NCBI GenBank assembly: GCA_035048495.1
Contig: CM068547.1
Span: 20,095,913 to 20,159,912 of the forward strand
Reading direction: 5' to 3'
DNA length: 64,000 bases
From: Euptelea pleiosperma
Lineage: Eukaryota; Streptophyta; Magnoliopsida; Ranunculales; Eupteleaceae
The position numbers and the translations under genes are program-made. Below are positions 23,061 to 32,752 of this stretch, piece after piece (positions within the stretch are counted from its first letter, which is position 1; each line of letters begins with the position of its first letter). The notes under the pieces were generated by a model. That model worked only from the letters and a program-made list of their open reading frames with translations, made no database searches and was not told where the DNA came from.

Positions 23061-24141
23061 AAAATATGGATCCAAAAGTGTGTGACACGTGGCATTTATG
23101 AGCAATGTCCAAGGTGCTCTTAGATGATACCAACTCTATGTCAGCTCTTGGAAATTGTCTTTTGAACCCCAAAAAAAAATTTGTTGTAAATTATGTACAA
23201 ATTAATCCAAAAAACAATTTTAATGGTATATAGTTCTTGAATTGTTGCATTAATCCTTTCTTCTTTTTCATGGTAGGGATCGGAATCGGGTTCTTGGTGA
23301 ATTGAAGAGCGGTTTTGAACCTAGGTATGTGGTATTGACACTCCGCACTTGACCGACTTTAGGACGATTCCCTTTGTAATTAACAATTATGTTTTATGAT
23401 TCAATTGCAGTTTTTCTTTTTTCTCATGAAAAATTTGCTGTCCTTATAAGATGGATCGTTTGGTAATTTGGCCGTCTTTTATATTTTTGATTTTCATAGA
23501 AGCATGGGTGAGAAGCTGATCTGCTTTAAGGACTCACAACTGGAAAGGAGCGAGATTCTGTTTGCCCCATTTTGAGTAAAACGATTCCCACCACAAAAAT
23601 GGGGAAAATTGTTTCTTCCACATATTTAAAGAAACATCTAAGTCCACGAGTTTTGAGTGGCGGTGAGATGCTGTAAGTCATGGCTTGAATTAGAGGAAAG
23701 GGATGGGGGCATCAAATGAGAATTCAATTTTGATCTCATCCTTGTAAAGCAAGCAAGCACACATCCACTTTCTTATCTAAACTACTAAAGCGCAACGGGG
23801 GTTTTCAGGTGAGAACTTGAATACAAATACACAAAACTAGAATATTATAATCCACCCAAGCCTCTTTAGATTCCATGGAGAGATTCTTCTCTAAAAAGTA
23901 ATTTGATCTTTCGCGTCCTTGGATATTGACTACACGAATCCCGAAGTATGTGCCTTATGTCCTGAATTCACCGCTATAAATGACTTCTGAAATTACCAAA
24001 ATGGGCTTTAAATGGAATCCGTCCTAGGATTTTTAAAAGCCACTCATGTCATAGCTGTGATGACGCTTTAGTACAACGCTGAATCATATCTGAAGGTGTT
24101 AAATTTATCGGAGGAAAGTTTGCTCGGTGTTTCAAGACTAT
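23061..24141. other. Unique-looking non-coding DNA
   Basis: No ORF or recognisable element. A phrase GGTTTTGAACCTA at about 23312 also occurs near 21347, with similar flanks (TTGAAG on one side, GACTTTAGG on the other), suggesting a small dispersed repeat. Confidence 0.4.
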
Positions 24142-24150
24142 CATAATCTC

Positions 24151-24556
24151 GAGTAAAACTTGTGTCACAAGATGTTGCGACCAACGCCAGTCACAGCACT
24201 AAATACGAGCCACGTGTCACACAATCAGAGGTTGCTGACCGTATGGATGTTTGTCCAGTCCCTCGATGGACCCGTACACAAAAAATCAGCCTGATTAGTT
24301 ATTTCTAACCGATTCCATTGAAGTTATTTTCATGTGTTGATTTTAACGGTAGGAATTTGAGCATTATTGAGCGTTATTTGGGTGCAAAAATACAAAGGTT
24401 GTATATCACTAATCAGGCTGATTTTTGGTTTGTAGGTCCACCGAGGGACTGGCCAAACATCCATACGGTCAGCGCCCTCTGATCGTGTGCCACGTGGCTC
24501 GTATTGAGTGCTGTGACCGGCTTCCGTCACAACATCTTGTGACAGAAGTTTTACTC
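24151..24556. mobile_element. Mutator-type MITE with perfect 9-bp TSD (406 bp)
   Basis: Starts GAGTAAAACTTGTGTCACAA and ends with its inverse (GACAGAAGTTTTACTC). Perfect duplication CATAATCTC at 24142-24150 and 24557-24565. The two arms pair over nearly the whole element (about 190 bp each), including GAGCCACGTG(T/G)CACAC(A/G)ATCAGAGG and CTGACCGTATGGATG. No transposase. Confidence 0.93.
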
Positions 24557-24771
24557 CATAATCTCACATAGAATGGTATTTGAACCATGATGATGCCATC
24601 ACCTTGAAATTTGTTGATGACCTAGAGAGCAATCTCAATAGTGATGACACGTGTCACCCTTTTTAGGTCTTCCACCGACAAGTGTTAGGCCTAGCCCTTG
24701 GTGGACCAACACATCCGCGCATGCAAATAGACCCCTATGGTACTTGTTTGTTAAGATCAGTTTAAGACTAC

Positions 24772-25083
24772 GAGTAAAACTTCGCTGATTGCAGCCAATA
24801 TGTGCCACTTGGCACACTCATAGAGGATGCTGACGGTATGGATGTTTGGCCAATCCCTAGGTGGACCTAAAACCAAAAATCAGCATGATCAGTGATTTCA
24901 AACCTTCTGACCTTTGTAGCCAAATAAAGGTCAATTAATAATGATCAAATTCCTACGGTTAAAATCAACCCATTAAAATGACATAAATCCAACGTTAACG
25001 CTTAGAAGTCACTGATCAGGTTGATATTTGGTTTTTAGGTCCATTAGGGATTGGCCAAACATCCATACGGTCAGCGTCCTATA
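24772..25083. mobile_element. Truncated copy of the same MITE family
   Basis: Left end GAGTAAAACTTCGCTGATTG and both inner arms (ATGCTGACGGTATGGATG on one side, CATCCATACGGTCAGCGTCC on the other) are present; the right outer end is missing after GCGTCCTATA, so no target duplication can be read. Confidence 0.7.
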
Positions 25084-26055
25084 ATGGGTCCCACCACGAT
25101 GATCTCAGATTCTGAGTTTCGAAAAGAGTGACGAGATTTCCTTCTTTTGGTGGTCGTAAGTGATGTGGCATGAAATAGAGGTGATCGAATCCGGTTGCAT
25201 CGGAATCTGGGGTTTCGTATTTGGTTCGACCCCTACCTTCTGTAATTAGAATATTTGAATTCCATCTTTTATTTTTCTTTTCCGGTAGTCTAGATTCAGC
25301 TTTACAAGTCATGAAATTGACTACTAGATTCTGTAATTATTAACGATACGCATCATGATCCGGATTCAATTCATATTCCGTTATATGACTCCGATCCCAA
25401 ACTCAATATTGGAATTTCCGTACAACTCAAACGGATCCTTGAACTTGCATTCCATGTTCGAATAAATGTGTATATCTCTTAGCTGGGACCCCGCAGACTG
25501 TTCCTCTGCATGTCCGCCAAGTGCCCACATATTGTGCTTAAGGATGGTCATGTACGTATTATTGTCTTAGAGTACCATTTTTCCTCAGAGACGTCTCTGA
25601 GGAAAATTCCTTAAAAGACATCTTAAACTTTATGAAAACTTAGTCAACACATTTTTCAAGGTGTATCTGAGGTGAACAGAGGTCTCATTAAAATTCTCCA
25701 CTTTATAGAAACAATTATATTCATGCACCAAAGGGTTACTAAGAGAATTTGTATTGAATTTATACGGTGTATATATTCTCTTATTAGTTGGGACCCAGTA
25801 AATGTTTCGGTCTCAATCCTCTGCAATCTCAGCCAAGTGTCCACATATTGTGCTTATGGACGGTCATGTAAAGACTTTGAGTAGCTAAAATTCGAGTCCG
25901 ATATTTTCCTCATAGAAGGCTGAGGAAACTTTCTCAAAGACCTCTCTTCACAAGGGTGGGGGTTGAGTGCTATATATAGGGTTGTCGTGACAGGCGACCA
26001 AAAAACCTGATGGTTCCACAGTTTTAAACATACAACATTATTATAAAAAATAGTA
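25084..26055. repeat. Region with a diverged ~150-bp direct duplication
   Basis: About 25478-25615 and 25783-25935 share GTGTATAT, CTCTTA, TTGGGACCC, CCTCTGCA, GCCAAGTG(C/T)CCACATA, TTGTGCTTA and CGGTCATGTA phrases, and each ends in a CCTC...GAGGAAA palindrome. No ORF with recognisable similarity was found. Confidence 0.5.
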
Positions 26056-26380
26056 TATTTTAGTAACACCCCCCTGAAATTTGAAAGCAATTTGTAATAC
26101 CCCCTTACGATTTCAAACTTTAGGATTACCCCACTTGACCTAGTTTAACCATCATTTGACTAACATTAAAATGCCACATGCATCATGCGCCTGTTAATCC
26201 ATCTATGAAAGGACCATAATATTGCAATTATGTACAATGCTAATGACGGGTGATTCAAGTCTGTTTTAACTCAAGTCAACCACTGTTAAACTAGGTCAAG
26301 GGGGGATAATCCTAATGTTTGAAAGTACAAGGGGGTATTACAAATTACTCTCAAATTTCAGTGGGGTGTTACTAAAATAC
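26056..26380. mobile_element. Foldback MITE, TATTTTAGTAACACCCC ends
   Basis: The left arm TATTTTAGTAACACCCC, then GAAATTTGA, then TTTGTAATACCCCCTT, is repeated inverted on the right (AAGGGGGTATTACAAATTAC, then GGGGTGTTACTAAAATA). Arms of ~100 bp end near CTTGACCTAGTTTAAC. Superfamily is uncertain; a TA-type target site is possible. Confidence 0.7.
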
Positions 26381-26882
26381 CCTAAAAATAACTTGTGCCT
26401 TGAAGTCGCCTGTATATGGGTAGATACAAAAGTTTAAAAGTCTGAAATACCCTTATGTGAAGTACAATAAGCAGTGTACATATAAGGGCATTCGTGGAAA
26501 ATATTTCAGAAGCGTTGTTAGTTACAAAGAAGTCGTCTTGGTTGTCAGTTAAGGGTGTTAATGTGTTGGGCTTACTCAATGGCCCAATATGAGCTCAGGC
26601 TTGGGCCATGCCATTGGCTCTTTGAATCAGACTCAGCTTAATTTTAGGACCCACTAAATAAATTAACTGGATTGGGCTTAACTTCTGTCAAAATAAGCTT
26701 TAGCTCTCTATTGAGCGAGCAGAGTTCCTACAGCCCTTTTTGTCAGTCCACTACCTTGGGGTTGACATGGCACCCAAAAAAGTTCCGTCGCCAAATGTCC
26801 ACAAACTAATTGGGTTAGCAAGCAATATTACTTGAAATTGATTGATATTATATGTTGTTGCTTTTCCCAACCCAAACCTGGG

Positions 26883-27067
26883 TGAAATGGCCAGGACCAC
26901 GCCTCAGGAAGCCGAGGTCCTGTGTTCAAATCCCCCCTTGGTGGCAACCCTTAAGGCGTAGACCCAGCTTACCTGGTTCGCGTGGCTGAGGGGGGTTTGC
27001 ACGTGCCCGAGGGGTTTAGTCGGGTGCTCTAAGAGGCCCGGATACCCTTGCAAAAAAATAAAAAAAT
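26883..27067 (+). mobile_element. tRNA-derived SINE
   Basis: Pol III B box GTTCAAATCCC (about 26926-26936) preceded by an A-box-like TGGCCAGGACC, a unique body, and an A-rich tail (TTGCAAAAAAATAAAAAAAT). Flanked by a 7-bp direct repeat ACCTGGG (26876-26882 and 27068-27074). Length (~185 bp) fits plant SINEs. Frames on the opposite strand are incidental. Confidence 0.75.
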
Positions 27068-27808
27068 ACCTGGGAGTATTTTTGTGGTGATGAATGTACG
27101 TGCCTTTGTTGGCCTTCCACCCAAAGCCAGGCAAAAGACACTTTTTTTGGTTGGTTAAAACAAAAGACACATATATTTGTCATAGCAAAAGGCATGCAAG
27201 TGATTTCTCTAGTTCTCTCTACTCGTGTGTGAATTGGTTTACGATCTAACTGCGAAAGATAATAGTAGGGCAAAGGTTTTAACCAATAGAATTCGGAAGG
27301 TCCAGCTTTCTCCATGCAGGGAGCAGGACGTCCTTTCTGGAGGGTCCACCATGATGATCTATATATGTTGAATATTTCCCTCATTGGATGATCGATCACA
27401 ACCGTTCATCTGCTATGTTTATGTATCAAATGGTTGCAATCACTATCAACAGAACCTGGCACCAATGGATTACCGTATTTCGTCATCCTTGTTTAGGACT
27501 CTCTGGACCTACCAACGAATATAAGGTACCCAAATAGTAAAAGTGGTCCAGCGCATCTAAGGACTGCGACTTATACAATGCAGCTAGTGATTAAACGCGG
27601 GAGAAAACAGGAAACCTGAATCCAAATGAGCTAGCTGTGTTGCTGTCATCATGTTAAAACGTCCACTGTAGCTATAAACGGTTGGATGGTCCTCGAGGTC
27701 TGTTTACACAAATCTCGAAACCATACAACGGTATTGACCCTGGGTAGGACGTCCACCTTAGATAGATAGCATCATTTTTTTCCAAAAGATATTCCTTCTC
27801 CATCCCTC

Positions 27809-27816
27809 TATTTAAA
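27809..27816 (+). promoter_or_regulatory. Putative TATA box of the CCT gene
   Basis: TATTTAAA within CTCTATTTAAACATT, about 38 bp before the first ATG of exon 1. The implied 5' UTR is very short, so the second ATG (27863) may also serve. Confidence 0.5.
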
Positions 27817-27853
27817 CATTCCAAACCCACAACCAGTAACTCCACCGGTAAAC

Positions 27854-28078
27854 ATGATCTCCATGGTGTCATCTTCCGAGCTATGCGACGTGTGCCACTG
27901 TCCTGCTATTGCTGCTTGTTGCGGCCACCTCGATGCTACCTGTCTCCCGTTACGGCGTGAAGCTCAGGTTTCCCAAGATGTCATGGGATTACATGAATTT
28001 CACTTCTTTGGGAACGATGACGCAGTTGTATGGCTGCTCGAATCCAGAAATTATGAGAGGTTGATGTTGGCTCCTGCT
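27854..28078 (+). CDS. Exon 1 of a Ghd7/VRN2-like CCT-domain protein
   Basis: Codes for MISMVSSSELCDVCHCPAIA and onward: a short Cys/His motif (C-X2-C, then CCGHLDATC) corresponding to the reduced, B-box-like N-terminal finger of the grass flowering repressors Ghd7 and VRN2. It then has LHEFHFFGNDDAVVWLLES, which matches the conserved H-E-F-x-F-F-G-N-D segment and following WLF-type motif of Ghd7. The start is the first of two in-frame ATGs (27854, 27863). A donor GT at 28079 (GCT|GTAGAA) keeps phase 0 with exon 2; the frame otherwise ends at 28126. Upstream is a TATA-like box. These proteins are nuclear transcriptional regulators of flowering time acting with NF-Y partners; that role is inferred from family. 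The donor is weak, so the exon end is the least certain point, and a middle exon could be missing. Confidence 0.65.
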
Positions 28079-29244
28079 GTAGAATATCAGGAAAGCCTAC
28101 CTAATCCTCATTCCTCACCCTTTTGACACCTGATTTTTCTCTTACTTCATTGATGAAACACTTAAACTACACCCCGATGAGAAAATTTCTGCTGCAGGTG
28201 TCTCTTGTTGTGGCATTGTGGGGCAAATGAGAACATGCCACGTACACAGTAAATTAAAAACACAGTTAACTCATCATGTATACTGAAGTTAACTTGAGTT
28301 CAGTTACTTTTTGACATTATGTTATGCAGGTGACACGTTATTTATTTATTTTACCCATGATGCCACAATGAGAGCGCAAAAACTCTTTCTCACCAGTTAC
28401 GGTGGTCACGGGTGTCAACGGGCAACTGATTTACTAATTATCTGACTAGCCTGACACGATTAGTAAGGTTTTGCTCCGTTTTTTTTTCTTTTTCTTTTCT
28501 GTAAATTGATTAAAATTGGTCCAATTCGAGGATATTAGACCCGGTTCGAATTGGGAACTGGTTACATGACTGTTACCCGGCCAACGGTTCAATGGGTTAT
28601 GCAATTTTTAGCTTTTTGAAACAAAACAAAATCGATAATTCTTTGTATTTACACATTCCTTGTATCCATTATATGCACAAAATACAAGACGGTGGTCAAC
28701 AGTACCTATGAGGAACTGTTCAGCACCGAAGTAGAACTAGAACCAGAACTCAAAAATATACCAAAGTGAGATTTCAAGTACATTGCTACTCTGAACCCGA
28801 AACCACCGATTGACACCATTGGTAGCACTTACAAAACTTTATCTCCATAGAGCTGACTTTTGTTCTACCCTAGACACTTCAGATTGACAAGAATATTGTC
28901 ACCATGTATGGTGACGACCGCTTAAACACTTCCTAAGATGGGAAGACTTTCAAGACGTGATGGATGGCAGATGTGACCAGTCTAGACCATCCATCTCATA
29001 GGTGCCAAGAAAGAACGAGGTGGCCGAAACAAGTGGAACTCTACCCTTATTGACACCTTAATTAGCTGTGACAAGTGTGAAAACCATCCAGAGAAAAGTC
29101 CTAACACTCCAGTAGTGTTTTATCGTCCCTGATCGATCAGGTTTTCTGCATGGTCAACCCCGAAAAGATGTCTAGACGGATCCGTGTAGTTACTTCGAGA
29201 GTATTTTTCCTTGTGGAGCTGTGGAGTCCTCATAACTACCTGGC

Positions 29245-29480
29245 TTACTTTTTCAGGCCCACTGAGTCATGAATGATTGGCCACCACTAGATGGACCTAC
29301 ACACCAACAATCAGCTTGATTGGTGATCTTTATCTGTTTTAATCAGCTTGATTGTGTTTGAACATTTTTTTGGATACTAAGATTGAATGGCTAGAGATTA
29401 TCAATCAGGCTGAGTTTTTGTGTAGGTTGGTAAATTGGTGGGCCAATCATTCATGATCAGTGGGCTTCTGCTAGCTGACA
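29245..29480. mobile_element. Foldback MITE in the CCT gene intron
   Basis: Left arm GCCCACTGAGTCATGAATGA then CACACCAACAATCAGCTTGA; right arm CAATCAGGCTGAG, then CCAATCATTCATGATCAGTG. The inner motif is the one shared by the other copies (AATCAGCCTGATTGG). The outer ends differ, and no clear 9-bp duplication was found. Confidence 0.6.
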
Positions 29481-29725
29481 TGCTTTTATGTGGTCCACAC
29501 AGCTCGACACCAAAGAATGCTCCAATGATAAAAAAAAATTTCTCCTCTCTCCTTTTAGGAAGTTTCGTTCAGTCTAGTGGTCCTCAGCCAAGTGACAAGA
29601 AAGCATGTTTCTTCTACCCATTTACACGAAGAATGTTTAAAAAAGAAACGGGTGCAATACATGGTAGTGCAGGGGCATGACTTGTACAAGGGCACTGTCC
29701 ATGTGGCCGATCTAGAACCCAGCCT

Positions 29726-29937
29726 ATCAGATCATGGTTCGAAGTCTCGGCCGATCCTGTTCTGGATCGGGTTCGGAGCCCACCGATCCAATCCAAAAAT
29801 GGTTTGTCTCACCCTGAGATCACTGTTTCCCAAAGTAGTGTGACTTTGTCGGCTGATCCCATAGATCAGACCGAACCAGATCGGGATCGGAGCTCACGGG
29901 GTCCTCCGATCCCGAGATTTCGAACCAGGATCAGATG
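29726..29937. repeat. Inverted-repeat element in the intron
   Basis: ATCAGATCATGGTTCGAAGT, then CTCGGCCGATC on the left pairs with CGATCCCGAGATTTCGAACC, then AGGATCAGATGA on the right. A small foldback transposon is likely. The family is not recognised. Confidence 0.55.
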
Positions 29938-30575
29938 ACGTTCCAATTCACTACATCAGTCAACCATGTGGCAAGGGAAAAGGTGTCGCGCGGTCCAAAG
30001 AAAACGTATAGACATTGGACCACAAACCTTTTTCTTTTCACATGTGAATACCTTTTTTTTCTTAAAAAAAAAAAAATAAGCGTGAGTTCGCTCGGAAATT
30101 TTTGTTTTCTAATAAGCGCGAGTTCCCTCTCTTTTGTCATAAAGCTTAAGAATGTTTCTCATAGTACGTAACATCCAAGACCAGATCAAATAGTGTTACG
30201 TACAGATTTCAGGACTTGCATTCTCAATTTTAACCCATATGTCAAATGGTTCGTGTTTCCGAAATCAGTAACTCAAATGGGAAACTATTCAATTTAGTTT
30301 AAAAAGAAGTTGAAAATGTCTCTATACTGATTCCAACCAGAGGTAAAGCCCACATGATTAGAAAGGGAAAGTGGGTACCTCCTCCTTGTGAATTTAATGT
30401 TCAGCTACCTCTTTTTCTTCTATTTCCACCTGTGATCGCCTTTCTGCATTCGAGGTGCCATTTCCAAGGAGCATTTGATTATGGAAATCATTTGATTATT
30501 TTTATAACTGTTGTGTTATTACATTCGAGGTTGTGCTTGGAAAAAGTAATTTGAATTTATGAAATTGTTCTACAG

Positions 30576-30854
30576 GTGCCATTTCCAAGGAGCATGTTGA
30601 TGGATGTTTCCGGTGGTACTGATGTTAAAGATGTCGGTAACTCTATGAATTTCGGTCGACCCCACGCTGCCATGGAGCGAGAAGCCAAGATCTTGAGGTA
30701 CAAAGAGAAGAAGAAACGGAGAAAGTTTGAGAAAAAAATCCGATACCCATCGAAGAAGGCATTTGCTGAAAGGAGGCCAAGGATAAGAGGCCGCTTTGCC
30801 AAGATTTTGGAATCTGAACAGCCAATGGAACTACCACAGTACAACCCGGACTAG
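30576..30854 (+). CDS. Exon 2: CCT domain of the Ghd7/VRN2-like protein
   Basis: Acceptor TTCTACAG|GTGCC opens a frame [14 protein letters not shown]..., comparable in position to the VPF(C)... segment before the CCT domain in VRN2/Ghd7. A ~43-residue CCT domain follows, beginning [20 protein letters not shown], then [15 protein letters not shown] and IRGRFAK. The invariant R/K-rich core, IRY, RPR and GRFAK are all present. Two core positions usually ASR in IRYASRKAYAE read PSK here, and the Y of KAY is F. The protein ends [16 protein letters not shown], shorter than the usual Y-D-P-S-x-L-x-L-G-W-F tail. The CCT domain binds NF-YB/NF-YC and DNA. With exon 1 the product is about 167 residues, shorter than Ghd7 (about 257), mostly because the middle linker is missing. 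Confidence 0.75.
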   Translation: MPFPRSMLMDVSGGTDVKDVGNSMNFGRPHAAMEREAKILRYKEKKKRRKFEKKIRYPSKKAFAERRPRIRGRFAKILESEQPMELPQYNPD

Positions 30855-30971
30855 GACAACAAGACTACGATAGACAATAATGGAACTATATTGTGGCTTT
30901 ATCTGTTATGCATCAATGCACTAGTGCTTAAACACATCTTCCATCCTAATCTTTCTTGTTTCTCAGTTCTT

Positions 30972-30977
30972 AATAAA
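30972..30977 (+). terminator. Putative polyadenylation signal
   Basis: AATAAA 118 bp after the CCT gene stop, followed by T-rich DNA. Confidence 0.45.
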
Positions 30978-30999
30978 GAATAATCTCATATAATATCCC

Positions 31000-31430
31000 T
31001 CTAAACTTTTCAATTGCAAAAGCTATAAAGTTTGAATGCATACGTAGCTCACATTTTAAAACTTTAAAAGATCAATATTCAAGATCTCTTACATCCATAA
31101 AATACAAACTTTATAATCTCACTTGAATGAAAAGTTTAAAATAAAATGGAGGGTAAATATTGGATATGTAATGCATGTGAAAAGGTATCTTTTGGGCTTG
31201 GATATCTACTTAGGATAAGCATATCAGGTTTACTAGCTGTCAGTGAACTAAGTCTTGAACTCTCTAACTATATGATATAAATTGAGACAACGTACAGGCT
31301 ACACACACAACAATTTTGTTACAATTTCAAGTTTTTACGGTTATGAGCTTTTCTAATTTTTATGAAAGCTCTATTGAATTAGCCTAAATTCCTCATAGCT
31401 AGGAAGCTCTATAGAATTAGCGGCTAAAAT
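31000..31430. other. Non-coding sequence downstream of the CCT gene
   Basis: AT-rich, no ORF. A short direct repeat (AAAGCTCTATTGAATTAGC at about 31368, GAAGCTCTATAGAATTAGC at about 31404) sits just before the CACTA-like repeats and may contain their left boundary. Confidence 0.35.
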
Positions 31431-31789
31431 TGTCGCCACTACTAACTTACTTTTAGTGGCGCAAATCTAATGTCACCACTAAAGGTATTACATAGCCATG
31501 TTTAGTGACAACCCAAATGTTGCAGTAAAAAGTCACTACTAATTTTATGGCGCAAATTTTATTGTTCCGTCGCTAAAAAGTAGAGGTTTTAGTGGCAACT
31601 TTAAGATTCATGGCTAATTGTAAGTTTTAGCCGTGTTTATCTTTACTGCGGCTACATGTGTACTTTTGTGGCTACTTAAGTCGCCACTAATGATTTTCAC
31701 CTCTATTTTTCCTCATTTAACATTGAAAAAAGATGTAACAAGGTATACCTAAAACTTTTTATCATACTTAATGTTGCAATCTGGGCCTA

Positions 31790-32020
31790 CTGACCGTGTG
31801 GATGTTCTGTCCATCCCTTCATGGATATACACACCAAAAATCACCCTGATTGGTAATGTCTAGCCATCAAAGTTTAGTACTTTTTAAGATGTGATTCTAA
31901 CCATTATTCTTGTGTACTAAAACCAACGGCTAAAAAGCATCAAACATGTTAATTTTTTCTATGAATGTCTACCAAGGGGTGGGCTAAACATCTATGTAGT
32001 CAATGGGCCCAGATGGCAGT
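31790..32020. mobile_element. Foldback MITE copy inside the CACTA-like element
   Basis: GGGCCTACTGACCGTGTGGA, then CACACCAAAAATCACCCTGA on the left; CTACCAAGGGGTGGGCTAAA, then CATCTATGTAGTCAATGGGC on the right. Related to the 24 kb family. Confidence 0.5.
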
Positions 32021-32066
32021 GGTGAGTGACAAAAATTGTGCTTTGGCACTCCAAAAAGGAATAAAA

Positions 32067-32290
32067 CTCTTCTTATATGACCGCCCCTATGATTGCTCAT
32101 AATACGAGCCACGTGGCACACTGCTAGAGGACTCTGACCATATGGATATTTGGCCAATCACTATATGGGTCTACATAACAAAAATCAGCCTGACCAGTAA
32201 TTTAAAACCACTGGATCCTTGTACCGAAATAATGGCAATAATGCTCAAATTTCTACGGTTAAAATCAACCTATGAAAATGACTCAAAAGT
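32067..32290. mobile_element. 5' half of a Mutator-type MITE
   Basis: GAATAAAACTCTTC, then the GAGCCACGTGGCACAC segment, the CTGACCATATGGATATTTGG segment and AAAAATCAGCCTGACCAG follow the order of the 24151-24556 element, but the right arm is missing. Confidence 0.6.
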
Positions 32291-32747
32291 ATGTTCATGA
32301 AAAAACATGTATATAAAAGGAAAAAAAATAAATTAAAAATAATATATTTTTATTTTCATCAAATTTAAACTTTTAGCCACGACAATAAGTTGCCATTAAA
32401 ACTAAGATACCTAAGACTTTTTGTAGTGATATTTAGTTGGAACTAAACGTATAATTGTTTGTCACGTGTGGAAGTCATCACTAAAAATCACTTTTATTTT
32501 ATACTTTAGTGGCGATTTATACCTTTAGTGAGAATAAGTTTGTTTAATTAGCGACGATAAATAGGGTGGCTAAACGTTTTATTTTAGTGACGATTATAAT
32601 TTCGTGGCTGACAATTTCACTTTCAGTAGCGACTATAGAAAGTCGCAAGTAAAACTTTTAGCCACAGCACTTTCCGCTGCAGCCTAGTGGTGATTAAATT
32701 GTCGCCATTAAAATCTTGGCCGATTTAGTGGCGACTTTTAGAGATTT

Positions 32748-32752
32748 AGCCG
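32748..32752. other. Left TSD of element H (AGCCG)
   Basis: Pairs with AGCCA at 63271-63275, a 5-bp duplication with one G/A difference. Joining the two flanks restores a continuous TTTAGCC(G/A)CGAAAAAGTC CACTA end. Confidence 0.75.

Larger units (their letters stand above)
28079..30575 (+). other. Intron of the CCT gene with MITE insertions
   Basis: About 2.5 kb from GTAGAA to TTGTTCTACAG. Exon-exon phase is 0/0. It carries a foldback related to the MULE MITEs (about 29245-29480) and a second inverted repeat (29726-29937). Remaining sequence is AT-rich without coding signal. Ghd7-type genes have a single intron just upstream of the CCT domain, which fits. Confidence 0.6.
31430..32752. mobile_element. 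CACTA-like element, left part (non-autonomous)
   Basis: Dense short repeats of GTCGCCACTA/TAGTGGCGAC and TTAGCC(G/A)CGA in both orientations, the subterminal-repeat style of plant CACTA transposons. The right terminus appears at 63271-63300, ending ...TTTTTTGTAGTG (inverse CACTACAAAAAA), after removal of element H inserted at 32753. The left end is not certain; CACTACTAAC at 31437 is a candidate. MITE pieces (31790-32020, 32067-32290) lie inside. No transposase. Confidence 0.55.

Noticed and set aside
27016..27399. 127-codon minus-strand ORF near the SINE
   Set aside because: It runs through the SINE and its A tail on the antisense strand, so it is fortuitous.
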